From: Candidatus Poribacteria bacterium
GTDB lineage: Bacteria; Poribacteria; WGA-4E; GCA-2687025
DNA: 38,973 nt
Direction: 5' to 3'
Assembly: GCA_016866785.1 (NCBI GenBank)
Contig: VGLH01000020.1
Location: 1 to 38,973 of the forward strand
Position numbers and translations under genes: made by a program. A model generated the notes under the pieces. That model did not search any database and was not told the DNA's origin. It saw only the letters and a program-made list of their open reading frames with translations. Below, one piece after another: positions 1 to 7,420 of the stretch. Position 1 is the stretch's first letter; every line of letters begins with the position of its first letter.

Positions 1-480
1 CGCGCCCACGTCTTCGCGACGCCGGAGCAGTTCCGCGACTGGTCGGCGTTCCCGGCGCGGGCGTTGACGGGTCTGTTGGCGCAGATGGAGGCGGAGGGAG
101 CCATCGTTCCGACCGATGTCGCGGGGCTGGGCAACGGCTGGGTTCTCGTCGAGGACGTTGGGCTCGCCGATTCGGAGCCGTCGCGCGGCGTGTTCGTCCT
201 GGGCGGCTCCGACCTGCTCGTCCTGAGCCACAGCAGCGAGCTCAAGCGGCGATACGCGGGACGTGAGATTCTGCAATACCTACTCATCGACGGAGCGTTT
301 CGGGGAGCCGTCGCGGGACATTGGCGCATTGGGCCCCACGATATCGAGGACTTGGTCGTCGAGCTCCCCGCCTCAGAGCGCAACGAGCGCCGCGACGAAG
401 TGTTAGCCGCCGTCTCGCTGCTCTACCACCCGCCCTACAGCCACATCCGTCGGTACGACGGCGAGCCTCTCGAAGCCTAG
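1..480 (+). CDS. C-terminal part of an unidentified protein, possibly winged-helix
   Basis: The frame is open from the first base of the window to a TAG at 478-480, so the gene starts upstream and only about 159 residues are visible. A TTG at 64 is an internal start candidate, but reading-frame continuity to base 1 favours a truncated gene. The segment with IDGAFRGAVAGHWRIGP loosely resembles the 'hDGxhhGxW' strand near the end of HTH_42/AlkZ-type winged-helix DNA-binding proteins. This is a weak recollection of the family pattern and the function is not established. No signal peptide or membrane segment is seen. The stop overlaps the stop of the convergent dioxygenase gene in a shared CTAG. 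Confidence 0.65.
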   Translation, partial: RAHVFATPEQFRDWSAFPARALTGLLAQMEAEGAIVPTDVAGLGNGWVLVEDVGLADSEPSRGVFVLGGSDLLVLSHSSELKRRYAGREILQYLLIDGAFRGAVAGHWRIGPHDIEDLVVELPASERNERRDEVLAAVSLLYHPPYSHIRRYDGEPLEA

Positions 481-1310
481 CGCGCCGCTGAGGACAGCGC
501 CCGTTCGACCTCCGCATCCCACGTGCCCTCGATCCGCCGTCCGTACTCGCGCTCGCCGCCCGTCGCGTTCGGACCTCGCAGGATGGGCGTCATCTGCTCG
601 TTGCGCGTCCAGTGGTCGCCCTGGGCGTAGTCGGTGTGGATGAAGTGGAGCGCGGCTCCGGCGCGGTCCTGATCCGTCGTGTTCGCCTTCGTGCAGTGCG
701 CGGTTCCGTAGGCGAAGAAGAGCGCCCCTCCCGCCGCAAGCTCGACGGCGATCGCGCGGTCTTCGGGCGGATCGCACCGGATGTGGTGATCGCTCAGCGG
801 GTCGCGATAGTGAGGGTACTCCTCGCGGAAGCTGCCGGGGACGATGTGCATGCAGCCGTTGGGGATCGTCGCGTCGTGGATGGCGATCCACATCGCCGTG
901 CCGCGCAGGGGATCGGCGATCTTGAAGTAGGCGTTGTCCTGATGCCAATTCGTGCCGATTCCCTGCCGCGCGGGCTTCCAGAACGACTGGTCGAGATGGA
1001 GCCGGAACGACTCGCCGATGAGCGCCCCGACGGCGTCCAGCACCTTCGGACAGAACGGCAGCGCCCGATAGAGTGGGCTCTTGTCGTTCAGCGGGATGAC
1101 CTGCAGGTTCTGGAGCTCACCGTCGATGCGGTTCTGCGAGCCGTCCTTCTGCACGGCGACGTTGCGGAGCGTCCCGGCGGCGCGCCGTTGGTCGTAGATG
1201 CGCGTCAGTTCGGCGCGGAGCGCGCGCGTCTCGCGGTCATCGAAGAAGCCCTCGACGGCGACGTAACCTTCGTTTCGGAACTGGGACCGTTGGTCGGCCG
1301 TCAGACTCAT
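477..1310 (-). CDS. Phytanoyl-CoA dioxygenase (PhyH) family protein
   Basis: A 277-residue protein of the PhyH family of Fe(II)/2-oxoglutarate oxygenases, which hydroxylate carbon skeletons. The iron-binding HxD motif is visible in NWHQDNAYF. A likely distal iron ligand lies in GTAHCTKANTTD, followed by the arginine of DRAGAALHF that is expected to hold 2-oxoglutarate. Length is normal for the family and no signal peptide is seen, so it should be cytoplasmic. The ATG at 1308-1310 is preceded by a GGGAGA ribosome site and, further up, a perfect TATAAT. The gene is divergent from the channel gene. The substrate cannot be read from the sequence. Such genes are strongly expanded in Poribacteria and related groups. 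Confidence 0.9.
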   Translation of the reverse strand: MSLTADQRSQFRNEGYVAVEGFFDDRETRALRAELTRIYDQRRAAGTLRNVAVQKDGSQNRIDGELQNLQVIPLNDKSPLYRALPFCPKVLDAVGALIGESFRLHLDQSFWKPARQGIGTNWHQDNAYFKIADPLRGTAMWIAIHDATIPNGCMHIVPGSFREEYPHYRDPLSDHHIRCDPPEDRAIAVELAAGGALFFAYGTAHCTKANTTDQDRAGAALHFIHTDYAQGDHWTRNEQMTPILRGPNATGGEREYGRRIEGTWDAEVERALSSAAR

Positions 1311-1354
1311 CGCGTTCTCCCTATGTCGTGGTCAGCGGGCGGCTGATTGGCTGT

Positions 1355-1360
1355 ATTATA
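1355..1360 (-). promoter_or_regulatory. -10 box TATAAT for the PhyH gene
   Basis: The minus strand reads a perfect TATAAT 45 bases upstream of the PhyH start. The -35 region is poor: 2 of 6 matches at the best spacing. On the plus strand the same bases read TATTAT and could serve the divergent channel gene. No wet evidence; inferred from consensus only. Confidence 0.45.
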
Positions 1361-1409
1361 GCCGAACCGCGCAGCGCAGCGACGCCGCGCCCGATAGGGA
1401 GCCGATGCG

Positions 1410-2591
1410 ATGCCAGACGACGAATCCCAAGACCAACGCGCGACAGCAACCGCCAAGGACGTCTATGCCGTCCTGCGAGGCGACGCGCTGCCAGATGCAG
1501 TGAAGGGCAAGCGGATCACTGAGACGGTCGACATGGTCCGTGCGGACTTGAAGCGGAACGTAGACGATAAGTGGGTTGTACCGAGCGACGTGGACTTCAC
1601 TGGCTGCTATTTCGCCAAAGATGTGGTCTTGAATAGAGTGCTGTTCAGCAGCGATGCGAACTTTGGGGCAGCGTACTTTGCAGAGCTGGCGAGCTTCACC
1701 GATGGGTACTTCGCCGATGCGGTGCACTTCGACCGCGCACAGTTCGCGGAGGCAGCGGTCTTTCATCGCGCCCAGTTCGCAGGGCGCGCCCGTTTCGCTG
1801 ACGCCCAGTTCCGAGGCAGGGCGGTGTTCTTGGGCGCGTCGTTCCTCGGCGAAACTCGCCTCGAGAATGTCCAGTTTACGTGGGCCGCGGCGTTCGAGTT
1901 CACGCGCTTCGGTCAACCCGCAAACTTCGCGCACGTACGCTACTGGCCCGACAACTTCCCGATGCGGAACATCCGACGATGGTTGCTGTCGCAAGGTGGG
2001 TTGCCGGAGCGGATCTGCTGGCGTACACCGCCGAGCGACCAGAGCCCGGGCGAGACGCGGCGGCTCGTACGACGTTGGCTTCTCCCACGTCCCGATCCGC
2101 CGACCGGACGGCCTCCGCAGAAGACATTGCCACCTCACACCGTGTTCGTGCTGGACAGCCAAAATGTCGACGAAGTCACCAACCCCCACTTCAAGCGCTA
2201 TGTCGCTGACCAGCAGTTCATCCGCAGCTTCGAGCAACGGCATCGGGGCTGGGCGGCGGTGTGGCGGTGGTCGTCGGACTACGGCAGAAACCTGTGGCTC
2301 TGGGCGTTCTGGTCGGTGCTCCTCGCTGCGGTGTTCGCGGCGATATACCGCTATGCCTTCCCGGGAGACTTCGTCTTCACGAACGCCAAGCTCTATTCTG
2401 AGTCCCAGCCGATTGGTTTCCTGAACTTCCTCTACTACAGCGTCGTCACGTTCACGACGCTGGGCTTCGGCGATATCGCCGCGACGAGCCTTCCTGCGCG
2501 CATCGCCGTCATGGTGGAGGTGATCTTCGGGTACGTGATGCTCGGCGGGCTCATCAGCATCCTGGCGAACAAGCTCGCCCGGCGGTCGTGA
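1410..2591 (+). CDS. Pentapeptide-repeat / two-TM potassium channel fusion
   Basis: A 393-residue protein with two recognisable parts. Residues about 58-178 carry pentapeptide-type A(x)F repeats (for example FDRAQFAEAAVFHRAQF), which fold as a right-handed quadrilateral helix. After a proline- and arginine-rich linker (about 180-290) comes an ion-channel module of the Ion_trans_2 type: a membrane helix at about 293-313, a pore helix, the selectivity filter TTLGFGD at 349-355 and a second helix at 363-387. TLGFGD replaces the usual TVGYGD but keeps the GFGD core of a potassium filter. The start ATG has AGGGAG about 7 bases upstream. The soluble N-terminal domain probably gates or localises the channel; this is inference. 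Confidence 0.8.
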   Translation: MPDDESQDQRATATAKDVYAVLRGDALPDAVKGKRITETVDMVRADLKRNVDDKWVVPSDVDFTGCYFAKDVVLNRVLFSSDANFGAAYFAELASFTDGYFADAVHFDRAQFAEAAVFHRAQFAGRARFADAQFRGRAVFLGASFLGETRLENVQFTWAAAFEFTRFGQPANFAHVRYWPDNFPMRNIRRWLLSQGGLPERICWRTPPSDQSPGETRRLVRRWLLPRPDPPTGRPPQKTLPPHTVFVLDSQNVDEVTNPHFKRYVADQQFIRSFEQRHRGWAAVWRWSSDYGRNLWLWAFWSVLLAAVFAAIYRYAFPGDFVFTNAKLYSESQPIGFLNFLYYSVVTFTTLGFGDIAATSLPARIAVMVEVIFGYVMLGGLISILANKLARRS

Positions 2592-2624
2592 CAGCGACCA
2601 GCGTGATCGTGTGGTGGGTGGCCG

Positions 2625-2993
2625 CTAGACGGCTCGGCGGGAGAGCTCCGGTTCGTCGGCGCGCCGCTGAGCCTTCTTCCGGACGACGATCTCCTCGTCG
2701 GGCGCGATCAGACGCAGGGCAGGACGCTTCCCGACCGTCAGCGCCAGACGCGCGATCGTACGGAGCGTGACGTTCGCCTCGCTCTTCATCAGCCGCGTGA
2801 TCCACGACGGCTTGGCGTCGATGCGCTGTGCCAGTTCCGCTTGGGTGATGCCCTCGTTAGCCATCGTCTCCAGGATGTCCGATGTCAAGGACGTATAGAG
2901 CCGCTGCAACCAATAGTCCGAGCTTTGTTCAGCGTCACGTGTCCAGTCTGCCAGTTTCACTTCTGTCTGCCCCTTCAGACGGCAGTAGTCCAC
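2625..2993 (-). CDS. XRE-family helix-turn-helix regulator
   Basis: A 122-residue protein with a Cro/C1-type helix-turn-helix at about residues 40-90; the core ITQAELAQRIDAKPSWITRL shows the two DNA-binding helices. This arrangement is also typical of HigA/MqsA-like antitoxins. No toxin gene is adjacent, so a plain regulator is more likely. The start appears to be GTG at 2991-2993. It begins only 16 bases after the stop of the PduT-like gene on the same strand, so it is probably the last gene of the microcompartment redox operon and may autoregulate it. The C-terminal tail (about 100-122) is highly charged and probably unstructured. Confidence 0.8.
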   Translation of the reverse strand: MDYCRLKGQTEVKLADWTRDAEQSSDYWLQRLYTSLTSDILETMANEGITQAELAQRIDAKPSWITRLMKSEANVTLRTIARLALTVGKRPALRLIAPDEEIVVRKKAQRRADEPELSRRAV

Positions 2994-3009
2994 GACGGCT
3001 GAATCATCG

Positions 3010-3564
3010 TCAGATGATCTCGTTCAGCAGCTCCGGACGCGGGCGGGGGATGACCGTCCGGTTCACCAGCAAACCCTTCGACGCGATGCGCTCTGAGCCG
3101 ACACGCACCGCCGACTCGACGGACGCCACGTCGCCCGTCAGCGTGCAGAACGCTTTGCCGCCCAACGCCATCGCCAGCCGAATCTCGATGAGATCGACAG
3201 CAGCGGCTTTGACGGCGGCGTCGGCGGCTTCCAGCAGCGCCGCGACGCTGAACGACTCCAGCACGCCCAGCGCGTCGAGCGTCGTCGGTGTGTTCGATCC
3301 GGTGATCGCGGGAAAGACGGCGGGATGGATGTTCGTCAGCAGGCAGGTATCGACGAGCGTCCCTTCGGCGCGGAGCACGCCGGCGTCGAGCGCTTCCTTC
3401 GTGTCGCTCACGTTCCCGCCGATGATCGACAGGTACTTGCCCGAGCAGATCGTCCGCGCAACGAGAACCTCGACGGTTCCCGCCTTGAGCATGGCGTCCG
3501 TGACGGCATAGCCAGCCGCGATGCTCGTCAACTCGATGATGCCGATCGCGTTCCGCTCTGCCAT
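3010..3564 (-). CDS. pduT: PduT-like tandem BMC-domain shell protein
   Basis: 184 residues, the same length as Salmonella PduT, with two BMC domains in tandem (about 4-85 and 95-175). PduT-family proteins form shell trimers whose pore holds a [4Fe-4S] cluster through one cysteine per subunit. The equivalent residue is visible here as Cys40 in ARTICSGKYLSIIGG. The C-terminus NRTVIPRPRPELLNEI also matches the family tail. It would pass electrons across a bacterial microcompartment shell. The ATG at 3562-3564 was chosen because homology begins there (MAERNAIGIIEL); the frame extends far upstream inside pduS, but that part is not PduT-like. It lies 29 bases downstream of the PduS-like gene. No shell hexamer, pentamer or signature enzyme is encoded in this window. 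Confidence 0.9.
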   Translation of the reverse strand: MAERNAIGIIELTSIAAGYAVTDAMLKAGTVEVLVARTICSGKYLSIIGGNVSDTKEALDAGVLRAEGTLVDTCLLTNIHPAVFPAITGSNTPTTLDALGVLESFSVAALLEAADAAVKAAAVDLIEIRLAMALGGKAFCTLTGDVASVESAVRVGSERIASKGLLVNRTVIPRPRPELLNEII

Positions 3565-3593
3565 GCCGACCCGCCTTCTCTCGTGCCGCGCGA

Positions 3594-4913
3594 CTAGGCG
3601 ACGATCTCGATGTGTTCCGCCGTGATGCTCCTCACGACGCCGTCGATGCTGCTGTGAACCCGCGCGCCCAGCGCCTTCTCCGGTATCTCCGCGATGGCCT
3701 GCCCGCGACTCACCCGCGCGCCCGCTTCGACGACCGGAACGCTGGGAGCCCCGACGTGCTGCCGCAACGCGATCCGCACGGCGGACGGCTTCCAGTCGAG
3801 CTCCGTCCACGGCGCGGCGACATCGTAAGGCTCCAACCCCAGCTTGCGGATGAGCGATTTCAGCGGGATGTGCCGGCCCTCCGCCATGGCATGAGGCTTG
3901 ATGTCGGGCGACGGGCCCAGCCACCGGTCGAGCTTCGCCTCGCGGCGGTCGGCGCGCGCGCGGTCGCAGGCTTCCTTGGGGAACAGGTCTTCGGGACACG
4001 CGAACTGCGTGCACAAGCCGCACGCGCAGCAAAGGTCCGCCCACTTGCTCCACATCTCCGACCCGCTCATCGTGAACCCCAAGCCGCGCATCACCTTGTG
4101 CGGCTGCACGTCGTAGCCCAGCAGGTAGCGTGGACATAGCTCCGTGCAGTAGGAGCACTGATCGCACGCCGACTTGCCGATCCGCCGCTGAGCGCGCTCC
4201 GGCAGCTCGCGCCGCTGGACGATCCGATGGTCGGCTGGAACCACGAGCAGCCCGCCGGTCGTCTTGGTTACCGGCCCATCGAGGTTCCGCGTGATGGAGC
4301 CCATCATCGTCCCGCCCACGAACGCGGCGTAGTCATCGACGGTGGCTCCTCCAGCGGCGGACAGCAGATCGCGCAAGGGTACCCCGATGGGAGCCTCGAA
4401 GCTCATCGGCGTCCGGACGGCTCCCGCGACGGTGAGCGCCTTCCGCGTGACGGGCTCGCCGTGCGTCGCGCGGAGGATGTTCAGGAGGCTCTCGACGTTG
4501 TGGACGACGCACCCCACCTGCAGCGGGATGCCGCCGGCCGGAATCAGCCTGTCCGTGACGGCGTGGACGAGGACGAACTCGTCGCCCGTCGGGTAGTAGT
4601 CGCCGAGTTGGTGCAGCTCGACGGGCGTTCCAGCGCGCGCTCGTTCCAGCGCCTCGACGGCGTGCGCGTGCTTCGCCTTCAGCCCGACGACGCCCCGCTT
4701 CGCCTTGGTGGCGTCCATGACGAGCCGTACCGCCCGGACGATCTCCGAGGCATGGCGCTCGATGAGCTCGGTATCTTTGTGGAGGAGGGGTTCGCACTCG
4801 GCGCCGTTGGCGATGACGACCTCGACGGTCGCCTCGAGCTTCTTGTGGGCAGGGAACCCAGCGCCCCCTGCGCCGACGACGCCCGCATCCCGCACCTGAT
4901 CGATGATGCTCAT
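3594..4913 (-). CDS. pduS: PduS-like RnfC-domain flavo-iron-sulfur reductase of a microcompartment
   Basis: 439 residues. PduS-type proteins are flavin and Fe-S oxidoreductases that pass electrons from NADH to an acceptor such as cobalamin or out through PduT. A glycine-rich VGAGGAGFP loop (13-21) marks the RnfC/Nqo1-like nucleotide domain. An SLBB-like middle domain follows. There are two ferredoxin clusters: Cys250, 253, 256, 260 (CDQCSYCTELCP) and Cys295, 298, 301, 306 (CCACGLCTQFACP). A barrel-sandwich RnfC-type C-terminal part ends the protein. The ATG at 4911-4913 is preferred over an upstream in-frame start at 4961 because homology begins at MSIIDQVRDAG and the predicted promoter lies between the two. 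Neighbouring pduT argues against a free-standing RnfC. Confidence 0.9.
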   Translation of the reverse strand: MSIIDQVRDAGVVGAGGAGFPAHKKLEATVEVVIANGAECEPLLHKDTELIERHASEIVRAVRLVMDATKAKRGVVGLKAKHAHAVEALERARAGTPVELHQLGDYYPTGDEFVLVHAVTDRLIPAGGIPLQVGCVVHNVESLLNILRATHGEPVTRKALTVAGAVRTPMSFEAPIGVPLRDLLSAAGGATVDDYAAFVGGTMMGSITRNLDGPVTKTTGGLLVVPADHRIVQRRELPERAQRRIGKSACDQCSYCTELCPRYLLGYDVQPHKVMRGLGFTMSGSEMWSKWADLCCACGLCTQFACPEDLFPKEACDRARADRREAKLDRWLGPSPDIKPHAMAEGRHIPLKSLIRKLGLEPYDVAAPWTELDWKPSAVRIALRQHVGAPSVPVVEAGARVSRGQAIAEIPEKALGARVHSSIDGVVRSITAEHIEIVA

Positions 4914-4951
4914 GGACCCCACGCGCAGATGGCTCGGCTCGGACGCCTTCC

Positions 4952-4980
4952 GGTTTAGCACGTCTGGCGCAGGGAGTCAA
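4952..4980 (-). promoter_or_regulatory. Predicted promoter of the pduS-pduT-xre operon
   Basis: The minus strand reads TTGACT (4975-4980), a 17-base spacer, then TAAACC (4952-4957). The -35 is strong (5 of 6) and the -10 weak (3 of 6). Transcription would start near 4945, upstream of the ATG at 4913. Confidence 0.4.
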
Positions 4981-4981
4981 C

Positions 4982-5010
4982 TTGACGAACGGCCATCCGT
5001 TCCGTATAGT
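4982..5010 (+). promoter_or_regulatory. Predicted sigma-70 promoter of the DUF5683-like/lipoprotein genes
   Basis: TTGACG at 4982-4987, exactly 17 bases, then TATAGT at 5005-5010. This is the best plus-strand promoter match noticed in the window. The predicted start near 5017 leaves a 48-base leader before the TTG start at 5065. Confidence 0.65.
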
Positions 5011-5064
5011 CAGAGACGCTGACGATCGTGCCGTGCCGACCCTCTTCGTGGGAACCTGCCTCCC

Positions 5065-5661
5065 TTGACGACCCAGAACGCCAGAAGGCTGCTCACCGCC
5101 ATCTGCCTGATCGCTCTGTGCGCGGGAAACGTCAGCGCGGCGGACCTCACGACGCGGGAGCGGCGACCAGCCCAGGCAACCGAAGCGACGCCAGCAGAGG
5201 AGCTTCCGCGCGACCCGCGGCTCGTCGCGCCCTATACCGCCGTCGTGCGCTCCGCCATCCTGCCCGGTTGGGGTCAGGTGCGCATCCGAGAACGCGTCGA
5301 GGGCGCGGCGTTCTTCGTTGTCACCGCCGGTCTCATGTCGGCATGGTTTGTCTCCTACCGCGATTTCCGCGATCAGTACGACCATGTCTATCTACCCGCC
5401 GTCAAACAGTACGGCGTGACTTCGCGCGAGGCGAACGCCATCTACAGCGACGTCAACGGGCGGTTCAAGGCGAGTCGGCTCTTGCTGTTTTCCGCTCTGG
5501 GCGTTTGGGGGTATAGTCTCATCGATGCTTACGTGGACGCGAACATCTTCAACGCGGAGCTTCGCGCCGAAGAGCTGCTCCGCGAGGGTGAGGAGATTCG
5601 CAAGCTCCAGTTCGAGCTGATGACGAGCGGACCTCGCGTGCGGATTCGTGTGCCATTCTAG
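5065..5661 (+). CDS. DUF5683-like envelope protein
   Basis: 198 residues. A signal peptide (about 1-25, ending GNVSA) is followed by a region with AILPGWGQVRIRERVEGAA, the signature of DUF5683-type proteins. Two hydrophobic stretches follow: about 78-97 and about 135-155 (LLLFSALGVWGYSLIDAYV). The C-terminus is charged with no further membrane segment. The function of the family is unknown; it is seen with cell-envelope genes. The start appears to be TTG; no better in-frame ATG is present. It is probably cotranscribed with the lipoprotein gene 67 bases downstream. Confidence 0.7.
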   Translation: MTTQNARRLLTAICLIALCAGNVSAADLTTRERRPAQATEATPAEELPRDPRLVAPYTAVVRSAILPGWGQVRIRERVEGAAFFVVTAGLMSAWFVSYRDFRDQYDHVYLPAVKQYGVTSREANAIYSDVNGRFKASRLLLFSALGVWGYSLIDAYVDANIFNAELRAEELLREGEEIRKLQFELMTSGPRVRIRVPF

Positions 5662-5728
5662 AGCCGGCTGCTCAGGCGACGGACGACTGCGCCAAGCGGC
5701 GTGCTTGACGGTGTAAGGGGATTGACTG

Positions 5729-6325
5729 ATGAGTAGCGTGCGTAGGTTCCGCTGGCGAGCTCTGGGTGGGCTCGCGAGCATCGCAGTCGCCATCGCGTTC
5801 CTAGGCTGCGGCGATGTCGAGAAACCGGGCGAGCAGGATCCGGTCATCCAAAGCATCAACGCTGTCCTGCGCGACCGGTGGCAGAAAGGCTACATGACGG
5901 AGGACATCGACCTCTACATGTCTGCCTATTGGGCGTCGGGCTTCCTGTATCAGTCCGACATGGGAACCGATTCCGACCCCACCGATGATGTCATCTTCGA
6001 CGACATCACCCTGGAACGCGACTCGGCGATCCGCATCTTCAAGAAGTTCCAGGATATCGAGATCGAGATTTCCGAGCCGCCAGAGGTCAAGCCGCTCAAC
6101 CAAGAGAAGACGCGCTACGAGGTGCGGAACCACTACCGCATCCAGTTTATCGTGTCCGAGGGTGTCCTCGAAGGCGGTTTTACGGGAGCCTATGCCGAGG
6201 GCGACAGCATCTTCATCTTCGAGAAGCGCTTGAACCCGTCTACGGGCAAGGACGAGTGGCGCATCGTCGAGTGGCGCGACGAGTCGTTCACGCCCGACGA
6301 GATCAAAGCCGCCAACAAGCTATAG
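5729..6325 (+). CDS. Putative lipoprotein, possible NTF2-like fold
   Basis: 198 residues with a lipoprotein signal: basic start, hydrophobic core and lipobox FLGC with Cys27 as the acylation site. The mature part is acidic. It contains INAVLRDRWQKGYMTEDIDLYMSAYW near its start and ends with KDEWRIVEWRDESF, the pattern expected at the two ends of SnoaL/NTF2-like domains. The fold call is an inference. The ATG follows AAGGGGA at good spacing. It lies 67 bases after the DUF5683-like gene. It is likely anchored in the periplasm. Confidence 0.75.
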   Translation: MSSVRRFRWRALGGLASIAVAIAFLGCGDVEKPGEQDPVIQSINAVLRDRWQKGYMTEDIDLYMSAYWASGFLYQSDMGTDSDPTDDVIFDDITLERDSAIRIFKKFQDIEIEISEPPEVKPLNQEKTRYEVRNHYRIQFIVSEGVLEGGFTGAYAEGDSIFIFEKRLNPSTGKDEWRIVEWRDESFTPDEIKAANKL

Positions 6326-6355
6326 GCAGCCTCTTACACCCCCAACGTGCGCAAA

Positions 6356-6380
6356 GAGGGCGGGTCATCGACCCGCCCTC
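6356..6380. repeat. 25-base palindrome, copy 1
   Basis: An 11-bp perfect stem (GAGGGCGGGTC with its complement) and a 3-base ATC loop, 30 bases after the lipoprotein stop. An identical copy, loop included, lies at 8491-8515. It could act as a terminator but no T-run follows. Its exact recurrence suggests a REP-like dispersed palindrome. Confidence 0.85.
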
Positions 6381-6419
6381 AGGATATCGGTCGGAAGGCA
6401 GCGGCGTCCCCTCAGTAAC

Positions 6420-6443
6420 GCGGTGTCGCTTGCGCGACACCGC
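6420..6443. other. Perfect 10-bp stem-loop
   Basis: GCGGTGTCGC, loop TTGC, GCGACACCGC. It is the second hairpin in the gap 6326-6598 and lies 39 bases after the palindrome at 6356-6380. No T-run follows. No clear promoter was recognised in the rest of the gap before the gene at 6599. Confidence 0.6.
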
Positions 6444-6598
6444 GGAACACGCGTAGGGATTGAGCCCAACGGAGTGCTGATGTATATGTTGGTGTCCTCG
6501 TCGCACGGTATCTGGGTACTGACACGACATACTGTGTAGATCCTGAGAGCGGCGACCGTGTCCGTGGAGGCGTGCCACTCGCGCTAGGGATGTAGCCA

Positions 6599-7420
6599 AT
6601 GCTGACGGCTCCTCTTCCAGAGTACGGGAGACCGCCTGTTGTCGAGGTCGTCTGTGGGATCGCGTTCGAGCCACTCGACGGTCTGCTCGTGCCGTACCTT
6701 GGCCTGCTATGGGAGACCTTCCGCTCGGACTACCCAATCTGCCGCGAACTTCCTCCCATCGCGAAGATCGTCGAGCGCTTTGGTGGCGAACCGAGCGGGC
6801 CGGAGATGCCAGATATCCGGTCGCCACTTGTTCGGTTCCTGACAAGCGACGAGCAGCGAGTCGTCCAAGTCCAGCGTGATCGGTTCCTCTGCAACTGGAA
6901 GAAGGTTGATGATGCGCAAGCGTATCCACGCTATCCCGCCGTCATCGACTGCTTCCGCCGCAACCTGGATGGGTTCGAGCATTTCCTCGCTTGTAATGGC
7001 TTGGGTGCACTGTCTGCCATCCAGTACGAGCTGACCTACGTCAACCACATCCCGCAAGGTGAGGGATGGACGGGAACGGAGGACATCGACGCGGTGTTCC
7101 CTGCGCTTCACTCGGCGGAGCTCGTAGCGCGCAGCTCTTCCCATCTTGAGGCTGTCAATTGCGGGTTCTCGTTTACGTTGCCTGACATTGACAGCCGTCT
7201 GCGCGTGACATTGGCAAATGCCCGTCGCCGTAACGACAACGTCGACATCCTGAGCCTAGACTTGCTGGTACGAGGACTGCCCAAGGACACGTCTCGCGAG
7301 GCCATGTGGCGCTGGTTCGACACAGCTCACCATGCCATCGTGAAGGTGTTCTCGGAGCTAACGAGCGAGGATGTCCAGAACGAAGTCTGGTACCGGAAAG
7401 GAAGCGTCCGTGCACAATGA
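6599..7420 (+). CDS. TIGR04255 family protein
   Basis: 273 residues. The N-terminus (YGRPPVVEVVCGIAFEPL), the central YPRYPAVIDCFRRNLDGFEHF and the C-terminal WFDTAHHAIVKVFSELTSED match my memory of the TIGR04255 family. Those are sporadically distributed proteins of unknown function, often on mobile or accessory DNA. No signal peptide or membrane helix is seen. The ATG has AGGGAT upstream. The next gene overlaps its end by about 11 bases, so the three genes 6599-8419 are one operon. Whether it takes part in the toxin-antitoxin pair downstream is an open inference. Confidence 0.75.
   Translation: MLTAPLPEYGRPPVVEVVCGIAFEPLDGLLVPYLGLLWETFRSDYPICRELPPIAKIVERFGGEPSGPEMPDIRSPLVRFLTSDEQRVVQVQRDRFLCNWKKVDDAQAYPRYPAVIDCFRRNLDGFEHFLACNGLGALSAIQYELTYVNHIPQGEGWTGTEDIDAVFPALHSAELVARSSSHLEAVNCGFSFTLPDIDSRLRVTLANARRRNDNVDILSLDLLVRGLPKDTSREAMWRWFDTAHHAIVKVFSELTSEDVQNEVWYRKGSVRAQ

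Noticed and set aside
2625-2993. Antitoxin of a HigBA-type pair
   Set aside because: No toxin gene lies next to it; it follows the microcompartment genes by 16 bases and is better read as a regulator.
3594-4913. RnfC subunit of a membrane Rnf complex
   Set aside because: RnfA, B, D, E and G genes are absent and a PduT-like shell protein follows directly, so a PduS-like microcompartment role fits better.
7371-7409. ATG start of the antitoxin-like gene at 7371
   Set aside because: It would overlap the TIGR04255 gene by 50 bases and has no ribosome site. The GTG at 7410 follows AAAGGAAG.
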